This document shows, piece by piece, positions 44,970 to 56,983 of a DNA stretch of 64,000 bases (position 1 is the first letter of the stretch; each line of letters begins with the position of its first letter). A program made the position numbers and the translations under genes. The notes beneath the pieces were generated by a model. That model did no database searches. It was given only the letters and a program-made list of their open reading frames with translations, and was not told where the DNA came from. The DNA comes from Parahoeflea alexandrii (GTDB lineage: Bacteria; Pseudomonadota; Alphaproteobacteria; Rhizobiales; Rhizobiaceae): NCBI RefSeq assembly GCF_027214025.1, contig NZ_JAPWHB010000006.1, positions 1 to 64,000 on the forward strand, in the 5' to 3' direction.

Positions 44970-47810
44970 ATGCTCAAAGCCGCCGAAGACAACCTCGATC
45001 TCACCAAGATTGTCGATCCGGCAAAACTGCGCAAGGCGCTCAACGCCATCGCCGCCAGGCATGGCGGCGCCAGCAACGAGGCCAGGATGGACGTGCTGGC
45101 GGAGGTCAAGCGCGTCAACGCGCTCGGCCGCGAGACCGCCCGCACCATGCTGTTCGAGGATGGCGGTGGTACCGCCTGCGCCATGCGGATCTCGCATCTG
45201 CAGGACGTCATCACCGCCGCGCTCTACGACTACGCCAGCGTTCACGTCTACAGGGTCGAAAACCCTTCGAAGTCCGAGCGCATGACCGTCACCGCCGTTG
45301 GCGGCTATGGCCGCGGTACCCTGGCGCCGGGCTCCGACATCGATCTGCTGTTCGTGCTGCCCTACAAGAACACGCCCTGGACCGAACAGGTGGTGGAATG
45401 GATCCTCTACATTCTCTGGGACATGGGGCTCAAGGTCGGCCACGCCACCCGCAATGTCGACGAGTGCATAAGGCTGTCGCGCTCCGACATGACCATCCGC
45501 ACCGCCATTCTCGAAGCCCGCTTTCTCTGCGGCGAACGGGCGCTCTTCGATGACCTCGGCGGCCGCTTCGAAAGCGAGGTGGTGGACAGCACCGGACCCG
45601 AATTCATCGCCGCGAAACTTGCCGAACGCGACGAGCGCCACCGCAAGGCCGGCGACACCCGCTATCTGGTCGAGCCCAATGTCAAGGAAGGCAAGGGCGG
45701 CCTGCGCGACCTCAACACGCTGTTCTGGATCGCCAAGTATTTCTACCACATCCGCGACACCGAGGAGCTTGTCGGCCTCGGCGTGCTGTCGCGCCGCGAG
45801 TTCAACCTCTTCGTCAAGGCCGAGGATTTCCTCTGGGCCGTGCGCTGTCACATGCACTATCTCACCGGCAAGTCCGAAGAGCGGCTGTCCTTCGATATCC
45901 AGCGTGACATTGCTGCCGGCCTTGGCTACCAGGATCACCCCGGCCTGTCGGCGGTCGAGCGATTCATGAAACACTATTTCCTCGTCGCCAAGGATGTCGG
46001 CGACCTGACCCGCATCTTCTGCGCCGGGCTGGAGGACCAGCAGGCCAAGCAGGCGCCGGGGCTAACGGGTGTGATCAGCCGCTTTGCCAATCGTCCGCGC
46101 AAGATTCCCGGCACGCTCGACTTTCTCGAGGACAAGGGCCGCATCAATCTGGCCGACGCCGAGGTCTTCAAGCGCGATCCGGTCAACATCATCCGCATGT
46201 TCCACCTGGCCGACATCCGCGGCCTGGAGTTCCATCCCGATGCGCTCAAGCGCGTCACCCGCTCGCTGCGGCTGGTCAACGCGGAGCTGCGCGAAAACGA
46301 GGAAGCCAACCGGCTGTTCATGTCGATCCTGACCTCGAAGCGGCAGCCGGCGGTGATCTTGAGGCGCATGAACGAGGCCGGAGTTCTCGGCCGCTTCATT
46401 CCCGAGTTCGGCAAGATCGTCGCGATGATGCAGTTCAACATGTATCACCACTACACGGTCGACGAGCACCTGATCCGCACCGTTTCGGTGCTCTCTGGCA
46501 TCGACAAGGGCGAAGGTGAACGCGAGCATCCGCTGGCCTCGAAGCTGATGCCCGGGATCGAGGAGCGCGAGGCGCTTTATGTCGCCGTCTTCTTGCACGA
46601 CATCGCCAAGGGGCGGCCGGAGGATCATTCCATCGCCGGCGCCAAGGTGGCGCGCAAGCTCTGCCCGCGGCTTGGCCTTTCCGCCAACCAGACTGAGCTC
46701 GTTGCCTGGCTGGTCGAGGAGCACCTGACCATGTCGATGGTGTCGCAGACCCGCGATCTCAACGACCGCAAGACCATCAGCGATTTTGCCGAGAAGGTGC
46801 GCACGCTGGAACGGCTGAAACTGCTGTTGATCCTGTCGGTCTGCGATATCCGGGCCGTCGGACCCGGCGTCTGGAACGGCTGGAAAGGGCAATTGCTGCG
46901 CACGCTCTACTACGAGACAGAACTGATGCTTTCCGGCGGCTTTTCGGAAGTCTCGCGCAAGGAGCGTGCCGCCCATGCCCGCGATGCACTCGGCGAGGCG
47001 CTGTCCGACTGGAGCCCGAAGGAGCGCAAGGCCTATCTGAAGCTGCACTACGAGCCTTACCTGCTGGCCGTGCCGCTCGAGGAGCAGGTGCGCCACGCCA
47101 ATTTCGTCCGCGAGGCCGACAAGGCGAAGAAGCCGCTCGCCACCATGGTGCGCACCCATGCCTTCCATGCCATTACCGAAATCACGCTATTGTCGCCCGA
47201 CCATCCGCGGCTCTTGTCGATCGTTACCGGCGCCTGTGCCGCCGCCGGCGCCAACATCGCCGATGCGCAGGTCTTCACCACCTCCGACGGACGGGCGCTC
47301 GATACCATCCTGATTAACCGCGAACTGCCCGACGACGAGGACGAACTGCGGCGCGGCGCCTCGGTCGGCCGCATGATCGAGGATGTGCTGGCCGGCCGGG
47401 CCTACATTCCCGAGGTGATTGCCCGCAAGACCCGCGGCAAGACCAGGAAGCGGCCGTTCATCATCAAGCCGCAGGTGACGATTTCCAACACGCTGTCCAA
47501 CAAGTTCACCGTCATCGAGATCGAATGTCTTGACCGCACCGGCCTGCTCTCGGAGGTCGCTTCGGTACTGTCGGATCTGTCGCTCGACATCGCTTCGGCT
47601 CACATCACCACCTTTGGCGAAAAGGTCGTCGACACGTTCTATGTTCGCGATCTGGTCGGCCAGAAGATCACCAACGAGAATCGCCAGACCAACATCGTCG
47701 CCCGGCTCAAGGCCGTGCTTGCCAAGGAAGAGGACGAGGTGCGGGACAAGATGCCTCCGGGAATGATCGCGCCGCAGGGCTCGGCGCGGCGGGGCAAGAC
47801 CCCGGCATGA
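44970..47810 (+). CDS. glnD: [Protein-PII] uridylyltransferase/uridylyl-removing enzyme
   Basis: A 946-residue nitrogen sensor that adds or removes UMP on PII proteins in response to glutamine. The nucleotidyltransferase motif [21 protein letters not shown] is at ~110, the HD hydrolase domain at [23 protein letters not shown] (~540), and two C-terminal ACT domains at [22 protein letters not shown] (~750) and [30 protein letters not shown] (~860). An adjacent TTG at 44967 is also in frame. Its stop overlaps the murJ start by 4 bases, the conserved rhizobial glnD-murJ pair. Confidence 0.97.
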   Translation: MLKAAEDNLDLTKIVDPAKLRKALNAIAARHGGASNEARMDVLAEVKRVNALGRETARTMLFEDGGGTACAMRISHLQDVITAALYDYASVHVYRVENPSKSERMTVTAVGGYGRGTLAPGSDIDLLFVLPYKNTPWTEQVVEWILYILWDMGLKVGHATRNVDECIRLSRSDMTIRTAILEARFLCGERALFDDLGGRFESEVVDSTGPEFIAAKLAERDERHRKAGDTRYLVEPNVKEGKGGLRDLNTLFWIAKYFYHIRDTEELVGLGVLSRREFNLFVKAEDFLWAVRCHMHYLTGKSEERLSFDIQRDIAAGLGYQDHPGLSAVERFMKHYFLVAKDVGDLTRIFCAGLEDQQAKQAPGLTGVISRFANRPRKIPGTLDFLEDKGRINLADAEVFKRDPVNIIRMFHLADIRGLEFHPDALKRVTRSLRLVNAELRENEEANRLFMSILTSKRQPAVILRRMNEAGVLGRFIPEFGKIVAMMQFNMYHHYTVDEHLIRTVSVLSGIDKGEGEREHPLASKLMPGIEEREALYVAVFLHDIAKGRPEDHSIAGAKVARKLCPRLGLSANQTELVAWLVEEHLTMSMVSQTRDLNDRKTISDFAEKVRTLERLKLLLILSVCDIRAVGPGVWNGWKGQLLRTLYYETELMLSGGFSEVSRKERAAHARDALGEALSDWSPKERKAYLKLHYEPYLLAVPLEEQVRHANFVREADKAKKPLATMVRTHAFHAITEITLLSPDHPRLLSIVTGACAAAGANIADAQVFTTSDGRALDTILINRELPDDEDELRRGASVGRMIEDVLAGRAYIPEVIARKTRGKTRKRPFIIKPQVTISNTLSNKFTVIEIECLDRTGLLSEVASVLSDLSLDIASAHITTFGEKVVDTFYVRDLVGQKITNENRQTNIVARLKAVLAKEEDEVRDKMPPGMIAPQGSARRGKTPA

Positions 47811-49372
47811 GCCTGATCGGAAAATTCGCCAGCGTCGGCGGCGCCACCATGGCGAGCCGTGTGTTGGGCTTCGTCCGCGAGGCGATGATCGCGGCTTTTC
47901 TCGGCGCCGGACCGGTCGCCGATGCCTTCTATGCTGCCTTCCGCTTCCCCAACCTGTTTCGCAGGCTGTTTGCCGAGGGCGCGTTCAACGCGGCCTTCGT
48001 GCCGCTGTTTGCGAGCGAGATCGAGGGTGGTGGGCAGGCGGCAGCGAAGAAATTCGCCGAGCAGGTTCTCTCGGTTCTGCTGCTGTCGCTGTTCGTGCTG
48101 TCCGCCCTGGCGATGATCTTCATGCCGTTCCTTGTCGGCACCGTCATCGCGCCGAGATTCGCATCGGACCCGGAGAAATTCGATCTCACCGTGCTGCTGG
48201 CGCGCATCATGTTCCCCTATCTCGCCGCCATGAGCCTGGTGGCGATGCTGGCCGGTATCCTCAATTCGCTGCGGCGCTATTTCCTCGCGGCGCTGGCGCC
48301 GATCCTGCTCAACGTGGTTCTGGTGGCGGGGCTGGCGGCGTCGGGGTACCTTAGCCTGGCGGCGCCCGATATCGGCAAGGTCCTGGGCTGGTCGGTCTCC
48401 GTGTCGGGAGTGCTGCAGCTCGGCCTGCTGGTCTGGGCGCTCCGGCGCGCGAACTTCAGTATCGGTTTCGTCCGTCCGCGCTTGACGCCGGCCGTCAGGC
48501 GCCTTTTGTGGCTGGCCCTGCCGGCGGCCGTGACCGGCGGCATCACCCAGATCAACCTGCTGGTCGGCCAGATCATCGCCTCGGCCGAGGCCGGCGCCAT
48601 TGCCGTCATCAACTATGCCGACCGCCTCAACCAGCTGCCGCTGGGTGTCATCGGCATTGCCATCGGTGTCGTGCTGCTGCCCGAACTGGCCCGCGCGCTC
48701 AAGGCCGGCGACATGAAGGAAGCGCAATACCTGCAGAACCGCAGCCTGGAATTCGGCATGGCGATCACCGTCCCTGCCGCCTTCGGCCTTGCGCTGCTGC
48801 CCGAGCCGATCATCGCCCTGGTGTTCGAACGCGGCGCCTTCAGCCGGGACACAACGATCGTCACGGCCCAGGTCCTCGCCGCCTTCTCCATCGGCCTGCC
48901 GGCCTTCGTGCTCACCAAGATCTTCACGCCGGTGTTTTATGCCCGCCAGGACATGCGCACGCCGCTGTGGGCTTCGGCCCTGTCGGTCGTCGTCAACATT
49001 TCCGGCAGCCTGCTGCTGTTTCCGCGTCTGGGCGTGATGGGCCTGGCGATCGCCACCAGCCTCGCCGGCTGGCTCTCGGCGCTCTATCTCGGCCAGCAGC
49101 TGGTGGCGCGCGACCTATTCCGGCCCGCTGCTGTCACAATTCGCCGCATCGTGCTCATCGTCACCGGCGCGGCGCTGATGGGCGCGCTGTTGTGGTGGGC
49201 CGAGGCAAGCTTCCCGCATCTGCTGCTCGACGCGTCGCTTCCGGTCCGGCTGGCCTCGGTGCTGCTGACGGTGGCCGCGGCTGCCGTTGTCTATTTCGGT
49301 TTCGCCTTTGCCACCGGTGCGCTCGACCGGGGTGAATTCGCCCGGGTGCTCAGACGCCGCAAAAAGGCCTGA
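47807..49372 (+). CDS. murJ: Lipid II flippase MurJ
   Basis: A 521-residue membrane protein of the MOP superfamily with about 14 helices that flips lipid II for peptidoglycan synthesis. Diagnostic sequence is [64 protein letters not shown] (read as separated blocks: [19 protein letters not shown] is typical), then [16 protein letters not shown] and [20 protein letters not shown]. Its ATG overlaps the glnD TGA. Essential in most bacteria; full length. Confidence 0.96.
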   Translation: MSLIGKFASVGGATMASRVLGFVREAMIAAFLGAGPVADAFYAAFRFPNLFRRLFAEGAFNAAFVPLFASEIEGGGQAAAKKFAEQVLSVLLLSLFVLSALAMIFMPFLVGTVIAPRFASDPEKFDLTVLLARIMFPYLAAMSLVAMLAGILNSLRRYFLAALAPILLNVVLVAGLAASGYLSLAAPDIGKVLGWSVSVSGVLQLGLLVWALRRANFSIGFVRPRLTPAVRRLLWLALPAAVTGGITQINLLVGQIIASAEAGAIAVINYADRLNQLPLGVIGIAIGVVLLPELARALKAGDMKEAQYLQNRSLEFGMAITVPAAFGLALLPEPIIALVFERGAFSRDTTIVTAQVLAAFSIGLPAFVLTKIFTPVFYARQDMRTPLWASALSVVVNISGSLLLFPRLGVMGLAIATSLAGWLSALYLGQQLVARDLFRPAAVTIRRIVLIVTGAALMGALLWWAEASFPHLLLDASLPVRLASVLLTVAAAAVVYFGFAFATGALDRGEFARVLRRRKKA

Positions 49373-49486
49373 GGCTGGGACCACCCGGATTGATAGCCTC
49401 TTGACCTGACATCGCTGCAGCCGCATAACCCCGCCCGATTTCAACGAGGTATCCGGGCCCTCCACAAGCCCGGCGGGGAGTACATC

Positions 49487-50551
49487 ATGTCCGCCACTTT
49501 CAAGCCGCTCGTCTTCTCCGGTGTCCAGCCGACCGGCAATCTGCACCTGGGCAACTATCTTGGCGCCATCCGCAAGTTCGTGGCTCTACAGGAGCAGCAC
49601 GACTGCATCTTCTGCGTGGTCGACATGCACTCGATCACCGCGCAGCTCGTCCATGAGGACCTGAAGGGCCAGACCCGCTCTATTGCCGCGGCGTTCATCG
49701 CTTCCGGCATCGATCCGGTAAAGCACATCGTTTTCAACCAGTCGGCGGTCTCCGGCCATGCGGAATTGGCCTGGATCTTCAACTGCGTCGCGCGCATCGG
49801 CTGGATGAACCGCATGACCCAGTTCAAGGACAAGGCCGGCAAGGACCGCGAAAATGCCTCGCTCGGGCTGCTGGCCTATCCTAGCCTGATGGCCGCCGAC
49901 ATCCTGCTCTACCGCGCCACTCATGTGCCGGTCGGAGAAGACCAGAAGCAGCATCTCGAACTCGCCCGCGACATCGCGCAGAAGTTCAACATCGATTTCT
50001 CCGACCGCATCCGTGCCGCCGGTCTCGGCGTCGAGATGATGGTCGGCGAGGAAAAGATCTCCGGTTTTTTCCCGATGACCGAACCCCTGATCGAGGGGCC
50101 GGCGCCGCGCGTCATGAGCCTGCGCGACGGCACCAAGAAGATGTCGAAATCCGACCCGTCGGACCTCTCGCGCATCAATCTTACCGACGATGCCGACACC
50201 ATCGCCAAGAAGATCCGCAAGGCCAAGACCGATCCCGCACCCTTGCCGGAAACACTCGAGGAGCTCGAAGGACGCCCCGAGGCGCAGAACCTCGTCGGCA
50301 TCTATGCCGCGCTCAGCGACCGCACCCGCAAGGATGTGCTGGAAGAATATGCCGGCCAGCAGTTCTCGGTGTTCAAGCCTGCCCTGGTCGAGCTGGCGGT
50401 CGCCGTTCTCGGGCCGATCACCTCCGAGATGCAGCGGCTGATGGACGATCCGAGCCACATCGATGCAATCCTCAAGGAAGGCAGCGCCCGCGCCAACGTC
50501 ATTGCCGAAAAGACCATGGCCGACGTTCGCGAAATCATCGGCTTCGTCTAG
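49487..50551 (+). CDS. trpS: Tryptophanyl-tRNA synthetase
   Basis: A 354-residue class I synthetase charging tRNA-Trp. The HIGH-like motif is in [17 protein letters not shown], and the KMSKS motif is in [13 protein letters not shown]. [18 protein letters not shown] sequence ([15 protein letters not shown]) and [13 protein letters not shown] complete the active site. Size fits the bacterial family. It follows murJ by ~115 bases; GGGGAG before the ATG gives a ribosome-binding site. Confidence 0.97.
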   Translation: MSATFKPLVFSGVQPTGNLHLGNYLGAIRKFVALQEQHDCIFCVVDMHSITAQLVHEDLKGQTRSIAAAFIASGIDPVKHIVFNQSAVSGHAELAWIFNCVARIGWMNRMTQFKDKAGKDRENASLGLLAYPSLMAADILLYRATHVPVGEDQKQHLELARDIAQKFNIDFSDRIRAAGLGVEMMVGEEKISGFFPMTEPLIEGPAPRVMSLRDGTKKMSKSDPSDLSRINLTDDADTIAKKIRKAKTDPAPLPETLEELEGRPEAQNLVGIYAALSDRTRKDVLEEYAGQQFSVFKPALVELAVAVLGPITSEMQRLMDDPSHIDAILKEGSARANVIAEKTMADVREIIGFV

Positions 50552-50672
50552 GCACCGGCCCGGGGCCGCTGCCAGGCCGCGCGCCCCTGTCGGGACGGCT
50601 TGGCGAGGGCGCCCGCGGGAGTCTCAAAATCGCACTTGCGGGACAGCCCGCTCTGATGGCATTGTCCCGCCC

Positions 50673-51164
50673 ATGGTATCAAGAAGACGTTCACGCGAGG
50701 CCGGCCACCGCCGCAAGTTCCTCGCAGTCATCGATGACACGCCGGAATGCGAGCGCGCCATGCGCTACGCAGGGATGCGGGCTTACAATTCCGGCGGCGG
50801 ACTGGTTCTGGTCTATGTCATCGAGCCCGGCGATTTCCAGCACTGGCTCGGTGTCGAGGAAATCATGCGCGCCGAGGCGATGGAAGAGGCCGAGGCGACG
50901 CTTGCCAAGGCCAGCGAGAAGATGCGCCAGATCATCGGCATCGATCCCGAAGTGGTGATCCGGCAGGGAAAGACCACCGAGGAGATCCACGCGGTTATCG
51001 AGGAAGACCAGGATATAGCCATCCTGGTACTGGCCGCCGGCTCCGCCAAGGATGGCCCCGGGCCGCTTGTCGCCTCCATCGCCGGACGCGGCGCAGCCTT
51101 CCCGATTCCGGTCACCGTCATCCCCGACGCCCTGTCCGATGACGAAATCGACGCGCTGAGTTAG
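50673..51164 (+). CDS. Universal stress protein (UspA family)
   Basis: A 163-residue protein with a Usp fold. The first strand RRKFLAVIDDTPECERAMRYAGM is typical, with GGLVLVYVIEPGD next, EVVIRQGKTTEEIHAVIEEDQDIAILVLAAGSAKDGPG in the middle, and PIPVTVIPDAL at the end. The ATP-binding G-2x-G-9x-G(S/T) motif is not clearly present. The start is ATG 50673; earlier in-frame codons would overlap trpS. Its stop codon is part of a 24-base palindrome. Positioned between trpS and nfu as in many rhizobia. Confidence 0.85.
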   Translation: MVSRRRSREAGHRRKFLAVIDDTPECERAMRYAGMRAYNSGGGLVLVYVIEPGDFQHWLGVEEIMRAEAMEEAEATLAKASEKMRQIIGIDPEVVIRQGKTTEEIHAVIEEDQDIAILVLAAGSAKDGPGPLVASIAGRGAAFPIPVTVIPDALSDDEIDALS

Positions 51165-51184
51165 AGCATCGTACGATGCTCTAA
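51161..51184. repeat. Perfect 24-base palindrome overlapping the usp stop codon
   Basis: The arms TTAGAGCATC and GATGCTCTAA surround GTAC, making a fully self-complementary sequence whose first bases include the stop codon TAG of the universal stress gene. Palindromes with a GAGCAT core are frequent between genes in rhizobia. It may act as a transcript end or be a repeat-family copy. Confidence 0.6.
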
Positions 51185-51279
51185 GCCATATCCGCCCTTG
51201 ATTGCGAGGCTCTCGAGGCTTATCTTGTTTTGAAGAATTCTAAACTGGCCGGTCAACGCACCAGGCAGGGAGACCGACA

Positions 51280-51843
51280 ATGTTCATCCAGACCGAATCC
51301 ACCCCCAATCCCGCGACCCTGAAGTTCCTGCCCGGCAAGGTGGTGATGGATCAGGGCACCGCCGATTACCGCGACGCCGACGAGGCCGGCCCGGCTTCCC
51401 CGCTCGCCGCCAAGCTGTTCGGCATTCCCGGCGTCACCGGGGTGTTCTTCGGCTATGACTTCATCACCATCACCAAGGATGGACCCGACTGGCAGCACCT
51501 CAAGCCTGCCATTCTCGGCACCATCATGGAGCACTTCATGTCCGGAGCGCCGATCATGGCCGCCGGCAATGACGGCGCCCCGGTGACCGACGAGGAATTC
51601 TTCGAGGCCGGCGACGAGACCATTGTCGCCACCATCAAGGAACTGCTCGAAAGCCGGGTCCGCCCCGCCGTCGCCCAGGATGGCGGCGACATCACCTTCC
51701 GCGGTTTCCGCGACGGCAAGGTGTTCCTGCACATGAAGGGCGCCTGCGCCGGCTGCCCGTCGTCGACCGCCACGCTCAAGCACGGCATCCAGAACCTGCT
51801 CAAGCATTTCGTGCCGGAAGTGCGCGAAGTCGAAGCCGTCTGA
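51280..51843 (+). CDS. NifU-like Fe-S scaffold/carrier protein (Nfu type)
   Basis: A 187-residue protein with an N-terminal Nfu_N domain (MFIQTESTPNPATLKFLPGK, FGIPGVTGVFFGYDFITITK) and a C-terminal NifU domain carrying the cluster motif KGACAGCPSSTATLKHGI with CxxC. It carries and delivers 4Fe-4S clusters to target enzymes. The architecture, size and position fit the alphaproteobacterial Nfu family, found beside trpS/usp. Upstream, GGGAG gives a ribosome-binding site. Confidence 0.93.
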   Translation: MFIQTESTPNPATLKFLPGKVVMDQGTADYRDADEAGPASPLAAKLFGIPGVTGVFFGYDFITITKDGPDWQHLKPAILGTIMEHFMSGAPIMAAGNDGAPVTDEEFFEAGDETIVATIKELLESRVRPAVAQDGGDITFRGFRDGKVFLHMKGACAGCPSSTATLKHGIQNLLKHFVPEVREVEAV

Positions 51844-51931
51844 CGCACTCGGCCTTTACCGCGCCTGCCGCTGTGCCTATGAACATCGGCAACAGGTTGC
51901 CATGCGCTGTCCGCATGGCCCTTTGCCATGG

Positions 51932-52624
51932 ATGTGCCCGGTGCTGACGCTCGCCATTGATTGTTCCGCAAGGTTTTGTGCCGTCGCCCTCTATGACGCG
52001 GGCGCGGATAGCATTTTGGCATCCGCCAGTCCGGACATCGGCCGCGGTCATGCCGAGCAATTGCCGGCCGTACTTCAATCGGTGCTGGCGGATGCCGGCG
52101 TTGACCTGTCCCGGGTCGACCGCATCGGCGTGACCATCGGCCCCGGCTCCTTTGCCGGCATCCGGGTGGGCGTCGCCTTCGCGCGCGGCCTGGCGCTTGC
52201 GCTCGGGGTACCGGTTGTCGGCGTCGGCTCGCTGGAAGCCATCGCCGTCCCCGCCGCGTGCCGGAACGGAAAAGCCACAATGGCCGTGCTCGACGCCAGG
52301 CGCAGTCACGTCTGGGCCATCATCGTCGATGCCCGCGGCGCGATCGTCGAGCCTGCCTGCGAACTCTCGCCCGAGACCGCCGCCGCGCTGGCTCTTAAGC
52401 ACGGTTGCGCCATCACCGGCAGCGGCGCGGCACTGCTGGCCGACATCGACAACGCCCTCGCGGCCGGCATCGTTGGCGACCTCGTCGCCCCGGAGATCGA
52501 CGACGTGGCCCGTCTCGCCGCTGGCCTCGATCCCGCCGCCAACCCGGCCGAGCCACGCTATCTTCGCGATGCCGACGCCAAGCCGCAAGCAGGCTTCGTG
52601 CTGCCGCACGAGGCAGTGGTCTGA
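51932..52624 (+). CDS. tsaB: tRNA t6A biosynthesis protein TsaB
   Basis: A 230-residue HSP70/actin-fold partner of TsaD in N6-threonylcarbamoyladenosine synthesis. Motifs are LTLAIDCSARFCAVALYD at the start, SPDIGRGHAEQLPAVLQSVLADAG, and GVTIGPGSFAGIRVGVAFARGLALALGVPVVGVGSLEA. Start codon choice is uncertain: ATG 51932 or GTG 51941 fit the family better than ATG 51902. The TGA overlaps the rimI ATG by one base, giving coupling of the tsaB-rimI pair, a standard bacterial arrangement. Confidence 0.94.
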   Translation: MCPVLTLAIDCSARFCAVALYDAGADSILASASPDIGRGHAEQLPAVLQSVLADAGVDLSRVDRIGVTIGPGSFAGIRVGVAFARGLALALGVPVVGVGSLEAIAVPAACRNGKATMAVLDARRSHVWAIIVDARGAIVEPACELSPETAAALALKHGCAITGSGAALLADIDNALAAGIVGDLVAPEIDDVARLAAGLDPAANPAEPRYLRDADAKPQAGFVLPHEAVV

Positions 52625-53115
52625 TGGTCTTCAGTCTGTTCTCGCGTCAGCCCGAATGCCTGATCCTGTCCATCGAGATGCAGGATGCGCGCACCGCCTC
52701 GCGCATTCATGGCGAGGCCTTTGCCCGCGCCTGGGGCGACGGCGAATTCGAGAGCCTGATTTCCCAGCAATCCGTCTTCGGCTTTCTGGCCTGCCCGGAG
52801 GGCCGGTCCCGCGATGCGGCCGCGGGTTTCGTGCTGTCGCGCGAAGCGGCGGGCGAGGCCGAGATCCTGTCGATCGGAATTTCGCCGAAACAGCGCCGCG
52901 CCGGTCTGGGGTGGCGATTGATGCGCAGCGCCATGCAGGAGGCAAAGCGGCGCGGCGCCGAGGAGATGTTCCTCGAGGTCGACGAAACCAACACGGCGGC
53001 GGTTGCGATGTACCGCAAGCTCGAGTTCGTCCAGGTCGGCGAGCGGCGCGCCTATTATTCACAGCAAGGCGCGCCGAGCACGACGGCGCTTGTCATGCGC
53101 CGCGATCTTCGTTAG
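52624..53115 (+). CDS. rimI: Ribosomal protein S18-alanine N-acetyltransferase RimI-like
   Basis: A 163-residue GNAT acetyltransferase. The acetyl-CoA-binding motif is EAEILSIGISPKQRRAGLGWRLMRSAMQEAKRRGAEEMFLEVDETNTAAVAMYRKLEFVQVGERRAYY (motifs A and B, given as a pattern), and the family place after tsaB supports RimI. The protein acetylates the N-terminal Ala of ribosomal S18 in E. coli. Coupled to tsaB by a TGATG overlap; the start is fixed by that. Confidence 0.9.
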   Translation: MVFSLFSRQPECLILSIEMQDARTASRIHGEAFARAWGDGEFESLISQQSVFGFLACPEGRSRDAAAGFVLSREAAGEAEILSIGISPKQRRAGLGWRLMRSAMQEAKRRGAEEMFLEVDETNTAAVAMYRKLEFVQVGERRAYYSQQGAPSTTALVMRRDLR

Positions 53116-53182
53116 TCCGCAGGGGATCGTCGGCTAAGGTATCGCCGGCATAACCTCTCCACATCAACCGGCGGGGCAGGCG

Positions 53183-53608
53183 ATGGACGAGCAGAAATCC
53201 CTGGAAGACAGATGCGCCGAACGCGGCATGCGCATGACCGAGCAACGCCGGATCATTGCGCGTGTGCTTGATGGCGCCGATGATCATCCCGACGTCGAGG
53301 AACTGCACCGCCGTGCCGTGCTGGTTGATTCGCGCATTTCCATGTCCACCGTCTACCGCACCGTGAAACTGTTCGAGGACATCGGCATCATCGAGCGGCA
53401 TGATTTTCGCGATGGCCGCTCGCGTTACGAGACGGTGCCCGAAGAACATCACGACCATCTCATCGATCTGCGCACCGGCCAGGTGATCGAATTCCATTCC
53501 CCGGAGATCGAGGCGCTGCAGGAGCGCATTGCCCGTGAACATGGCTTCAGGCTGGTCGATCACCGGCTGGAACTTTATGGAATTCCGATCAAGCCCGACA
53601 AGAAATAG
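53183..53608 (+). CDS. Fur-family metal regulator, probably Fur/Mur
   Basis: A 141-residue Fur-family repressor. The winged-helix domain contains RCAERGMRMTEQRRIIARVLDGADDHPDVEELHRRA and STVYRTVKLFEDIGIIERHDF; the metal site is in PEEHHDHLIDLRTGQVIEF (HHDHL), with further His and acidic residues downstream. In rhizobia the gene between rimI and plsC is the one known as fur/mur, which mainly senses manganese. Irr has a different length and heme-regulatory region and is not this gene. So Mur is the better specific guess. Confidence 0.88.
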   Translation: MDEQKSLEDRCAERGMRMTEQRRIIARVLDGADDHPDVEELHRRAVLVDSRISMSTVYRTVKLFEDIGIIERHDFRDGRSRYETVPEEHHDHLIDLRTGQVIEFHSPEIEALQERIAREHGFRLVDHRLELYGIPIKPDKK

Positions 53609-53656
53609 CGCCCCGATGCCGGATTTCGTCTGTTTTTCAGCCTTGCCGGTCCGCCC

Positions 53657-54454
53657 ATGATCGCCGGCCTGCGCATTGCCTTCGTTCTGGCGGCCTTCCT
53701 GACCCTGACGCTGGTGCTGCTGCCGGTACAGCTGATCGCGCTTGGATTTGGCCATTCGGTCATGCGGCGGTTGCCGCGCTGGTGGCATCGGACGATGTGC
53801 CGGATCATCGGCCTCAAAGTGCATGTCAGGGGGAGCCTGTCACCGGACCGGCCGCTGCTGATGGTCGCCAATCACGTCTCGTGGAAGGATATCCTGGTCC
53901 TCGGATCGGTTGCCGACGTCGTCTTCATCGCCAAGTCGGAAGTCCGCACCTGGCCTGTGCTGGGCTGGCTCGCCCGGCTGCAGCGCTCGGTGTTCGTTGA
54001 GCGCGAGGTCCGGCGCAAGACCGGCGACCAGATTTCTGAAGTCTCCAGCCGGCTGCTGGCGGGAGAAGTGGTGGTGCTGTTCGCCGAGGGAACCACGTCG
54101 GACGGCAACCGGGTGATGCCGTTCAATTCCTCGCTGTTCGGTGCGGCAAGCGCCGCGCTGCCGTTCACGCCCGAAGGCAGGGTCAACATCCAGCCGGTGT
54201 CGATCGCCTATACCGGCATCCACGGCATGCCGATGGGACGCTACCACCGGCCGGTCGCGGGCTGGCCCGGCGACGTGGCGCTGGGGCCGCATATGCTGCG
54301 CGTCATCCGCGACGGCGCGCTCGATGTCGAGGTGGTCATCAGTGAGGCTGTCCCGTTCGATGCGGCCACCGACCGCAAGAAGACGGCGCGGCTCGTCGAG
54401 GCCCGTGTGCGCGAAGGCCTCAACGCCGCGCTGCGTGGCAGATTCAATGGCTGA
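53657..54454 (+). CDS. plsC: 1-acyl-sn-glycerol-3-phosphate acyltransferase
   Basis: A 265-residue membrane-bound acyltransferase making phosphatidic acid. The catalytic NHx4D motif is NHVSWKD around residue 76, the glycerol-phosphate-binding motif is VVLFAEGTTSDGNRVMPF near 136, and a hydrophobic N-terminus (AGLRIAFVLAAFLTLTLVLLPVQLIALGF) anchors it. Located between fur/mur and miaB as in other Rhizobiales. Confidence 0.94.
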   Translation: MIAGLRIAFVLAAFLTLTLVLLPVQLIALGFGHSVMRRLPRWWHRTMCRIIGLKVHVRGSLSPDRPLLMVANHVSWKDILVLGSVADVVFIAKSEVRTWPVLGWLARLQRSVFVEREVRRKTGDQISEVSSRLLAGEVVVLFAEGTTSDGNRVMPFNSSLFGAASAALPFTPEGRVNIQPVSIAYTGIHGMPMGRYHRPVAGWPGDVALGPHMLRVIRDGALDVEVVISEAVPFDAATDRKKTARLVEARVREGLNAALRGRFNG

Positions 54455-54496
54455 ATGGCCATTTTCAAGCCGTGATTTTGTCGCTAAAAGCCCGGC

Positions 54497-55906
54497 ATGA
54501 CACACGCAACCCTCACGCCTGATGCCAAACCGGAGACTGCCCCTGCCGCACAAGACGGCGGACAGTCCAGGAAGGTCTTCGTCAAGACCTATGGCTGCCA
54601 GATGAATGTCTATGACAGCGAGCGCATGGGCGACGCCTTGGTGCGCGACGGCTATCAGACCGTCGACACGGTCGAGGCGGCCGACCTGATCCTCATCAAC
54701 ACCTGCCATATCCGCGAAAAGGCAGCCGAAAAGGTCTACTCGCAGCTCGGACGTCTGGCCAAGCTCAAGCGGGAGCGCAATGCCGAAGGCGGCGACCTGA
54801 TGGTCGCGGTCGCCGGCTGCGTCGCCCAGGCCGAAGGCCAGGAAATCATCCGCCGCGCGCCGGTCGTCGATGTCGTCATCGGCCCGCAGACCTATCACCG
54901 CTTGCCCGAGGCGCTGGCCAGGGCGCGCAACGGCGAAAGCGTGGTGGAGACCGAGTTTCCCGCCGAGGACAAGTTCGACGGCCTGCCGAACGCGCCGGAA
55001 AAGGCCATTCGCGCCCGCGGCGTTGCCGCCTTTCTCACGGTCCAGGAAGGCTGCGACAAGTTCTGCACCTTCTGCGTCGTGCCCTACACCCGTGGCGCCG
55101 AGGTGTCCCGTCCCGTCGACCGCATCCTCGGCGAGGCCGAGCGGCTGGCCGAAGCCGGTGTCCGCGAGATCACGCTTCTTGGCCAGAACGTCAATGCCTG
55201 GCACGGCAAGGGCGCCGATGGCCGCGAATGGGGACTGGGCGAACTGGTGCGCCGGCTGGCCACCATCAAGGGCATCGACCGTATCCGCTACACCACCAGC
55301 CATCCGCGCGACATGGATGACGCGCTGATCGCGGCGCACCGCGATCTGCCCGAACTGATGCCCTATCTGCATCTGCCGGTGCAGTCCGGCTCGGACCGGA
55401 TTCTCAAGGCGATGAACCGGCGCCACACCGCCGCCGAGTATGTGAAGCTTGTCGAGCGTATCCGCGCAGCCCGTCCGGATATCGCGCTGTCGGGCGATTT
55501 CATCGTCGGCTTCCCCGGCGAAACCGATGCGGATTTCGAAGACACCATGCAACTGGTTCGCGAGGTTAGATACGCCTCGGCCTTCACCTTCAAGTATTCG
55601 ATCCGGCCAGGCACGCCGGGCGCCGACATGGAGGGCCAGGTCGACGAGGCGGTCAAGACCGAGCGCCTGGCGCAGCTTCAGGATCTGATAAATCAGCAGA
55701 CCCGCGCCTTCGGCCGCGAATGCGTCGGAAAAGTGGTGGATCTGCTCCTGGAGAAACCCGGACGCAACACCGACCAACTCTTTGGCCGTTCTCCCTGGCT
55801 GCAGCCGGTAATAGTTGATGCAAAGCTGGGGGAAATCGGTGACATTGTGAGGGTGCGAATCACGCAACCCGGCACGACCGGTCTTTACGCGGAGCTTGTG
55901 GAATGA
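54497..55906 (+). CDS. miaB: tRNA-2-methylthio-N6-dimethylallyladenosine synthase
   Basis: A 469-residue radical SAM methylthiotransferase. It has the UPF0004 domain with Cys residues in [29 protein letters not shown] and VAVAGCVAQ, the radical SAM motif [22 protein letters not shown] (CxxxCxxC), and a TRAM domain at the C-terminus ([14 protein letters not shown] ... [16 protein letters not shown]). It modifies A37 of tRNAs reading UNN codons. A single-strand operon with phoH, ybeY and corC begins here. Confidence 0.97.
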   Translation: MTHATLTPDAKPETAPAAQDGGQSRKVFVKTYGCQMNVYDSERMGDALVRDGYQTVDTVEAADLILINTCHIREKAAEKVYSQLGRLAKLKRERNAEGGDLMVAVAGCVAQAEGQEIIRRAPVVDVVIGPQTYHRLPEALARARNGESVVETEFPAEDKFDGLPNAPEKAIRARGVAAFLTVQEGCDKFCTFCVVPYTRGAEVSRPVDRILGEAERLAEAGVREITLLGQNVNAWHGKGADGREWGLGELVRRLATIKGIDRIRYTTSHPRDMDDALIAAHRDLPELMPYLHLPVQSGSDRILKAMNRRHTAAEYVKLVERIRAARPDIALSGDFIVGFPGETDADFEDTMQLVREVRYASAFTFKYSIRPGTPGADMEGQVDEAVKTERLAQLQDLINQQTRAFGRECVGKVVDLLLEKPGRNTDQLFGRSPWLQPVIVDAKLGEIGDIVRVRITQPGTTGLYAELVE

Positions 55907-55921
55907 CCGCCACGTGCAATT

Positions 55922-56979
<1,058 letters not shown>

Positions 56980-56983
<4 letters not shown>

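Noticed and set aside
44688-45974. 428-codon minus-strand frame opposite the RimK-like gene end and glnD
   Set aside because: Antisense to confident genes and without motifs.
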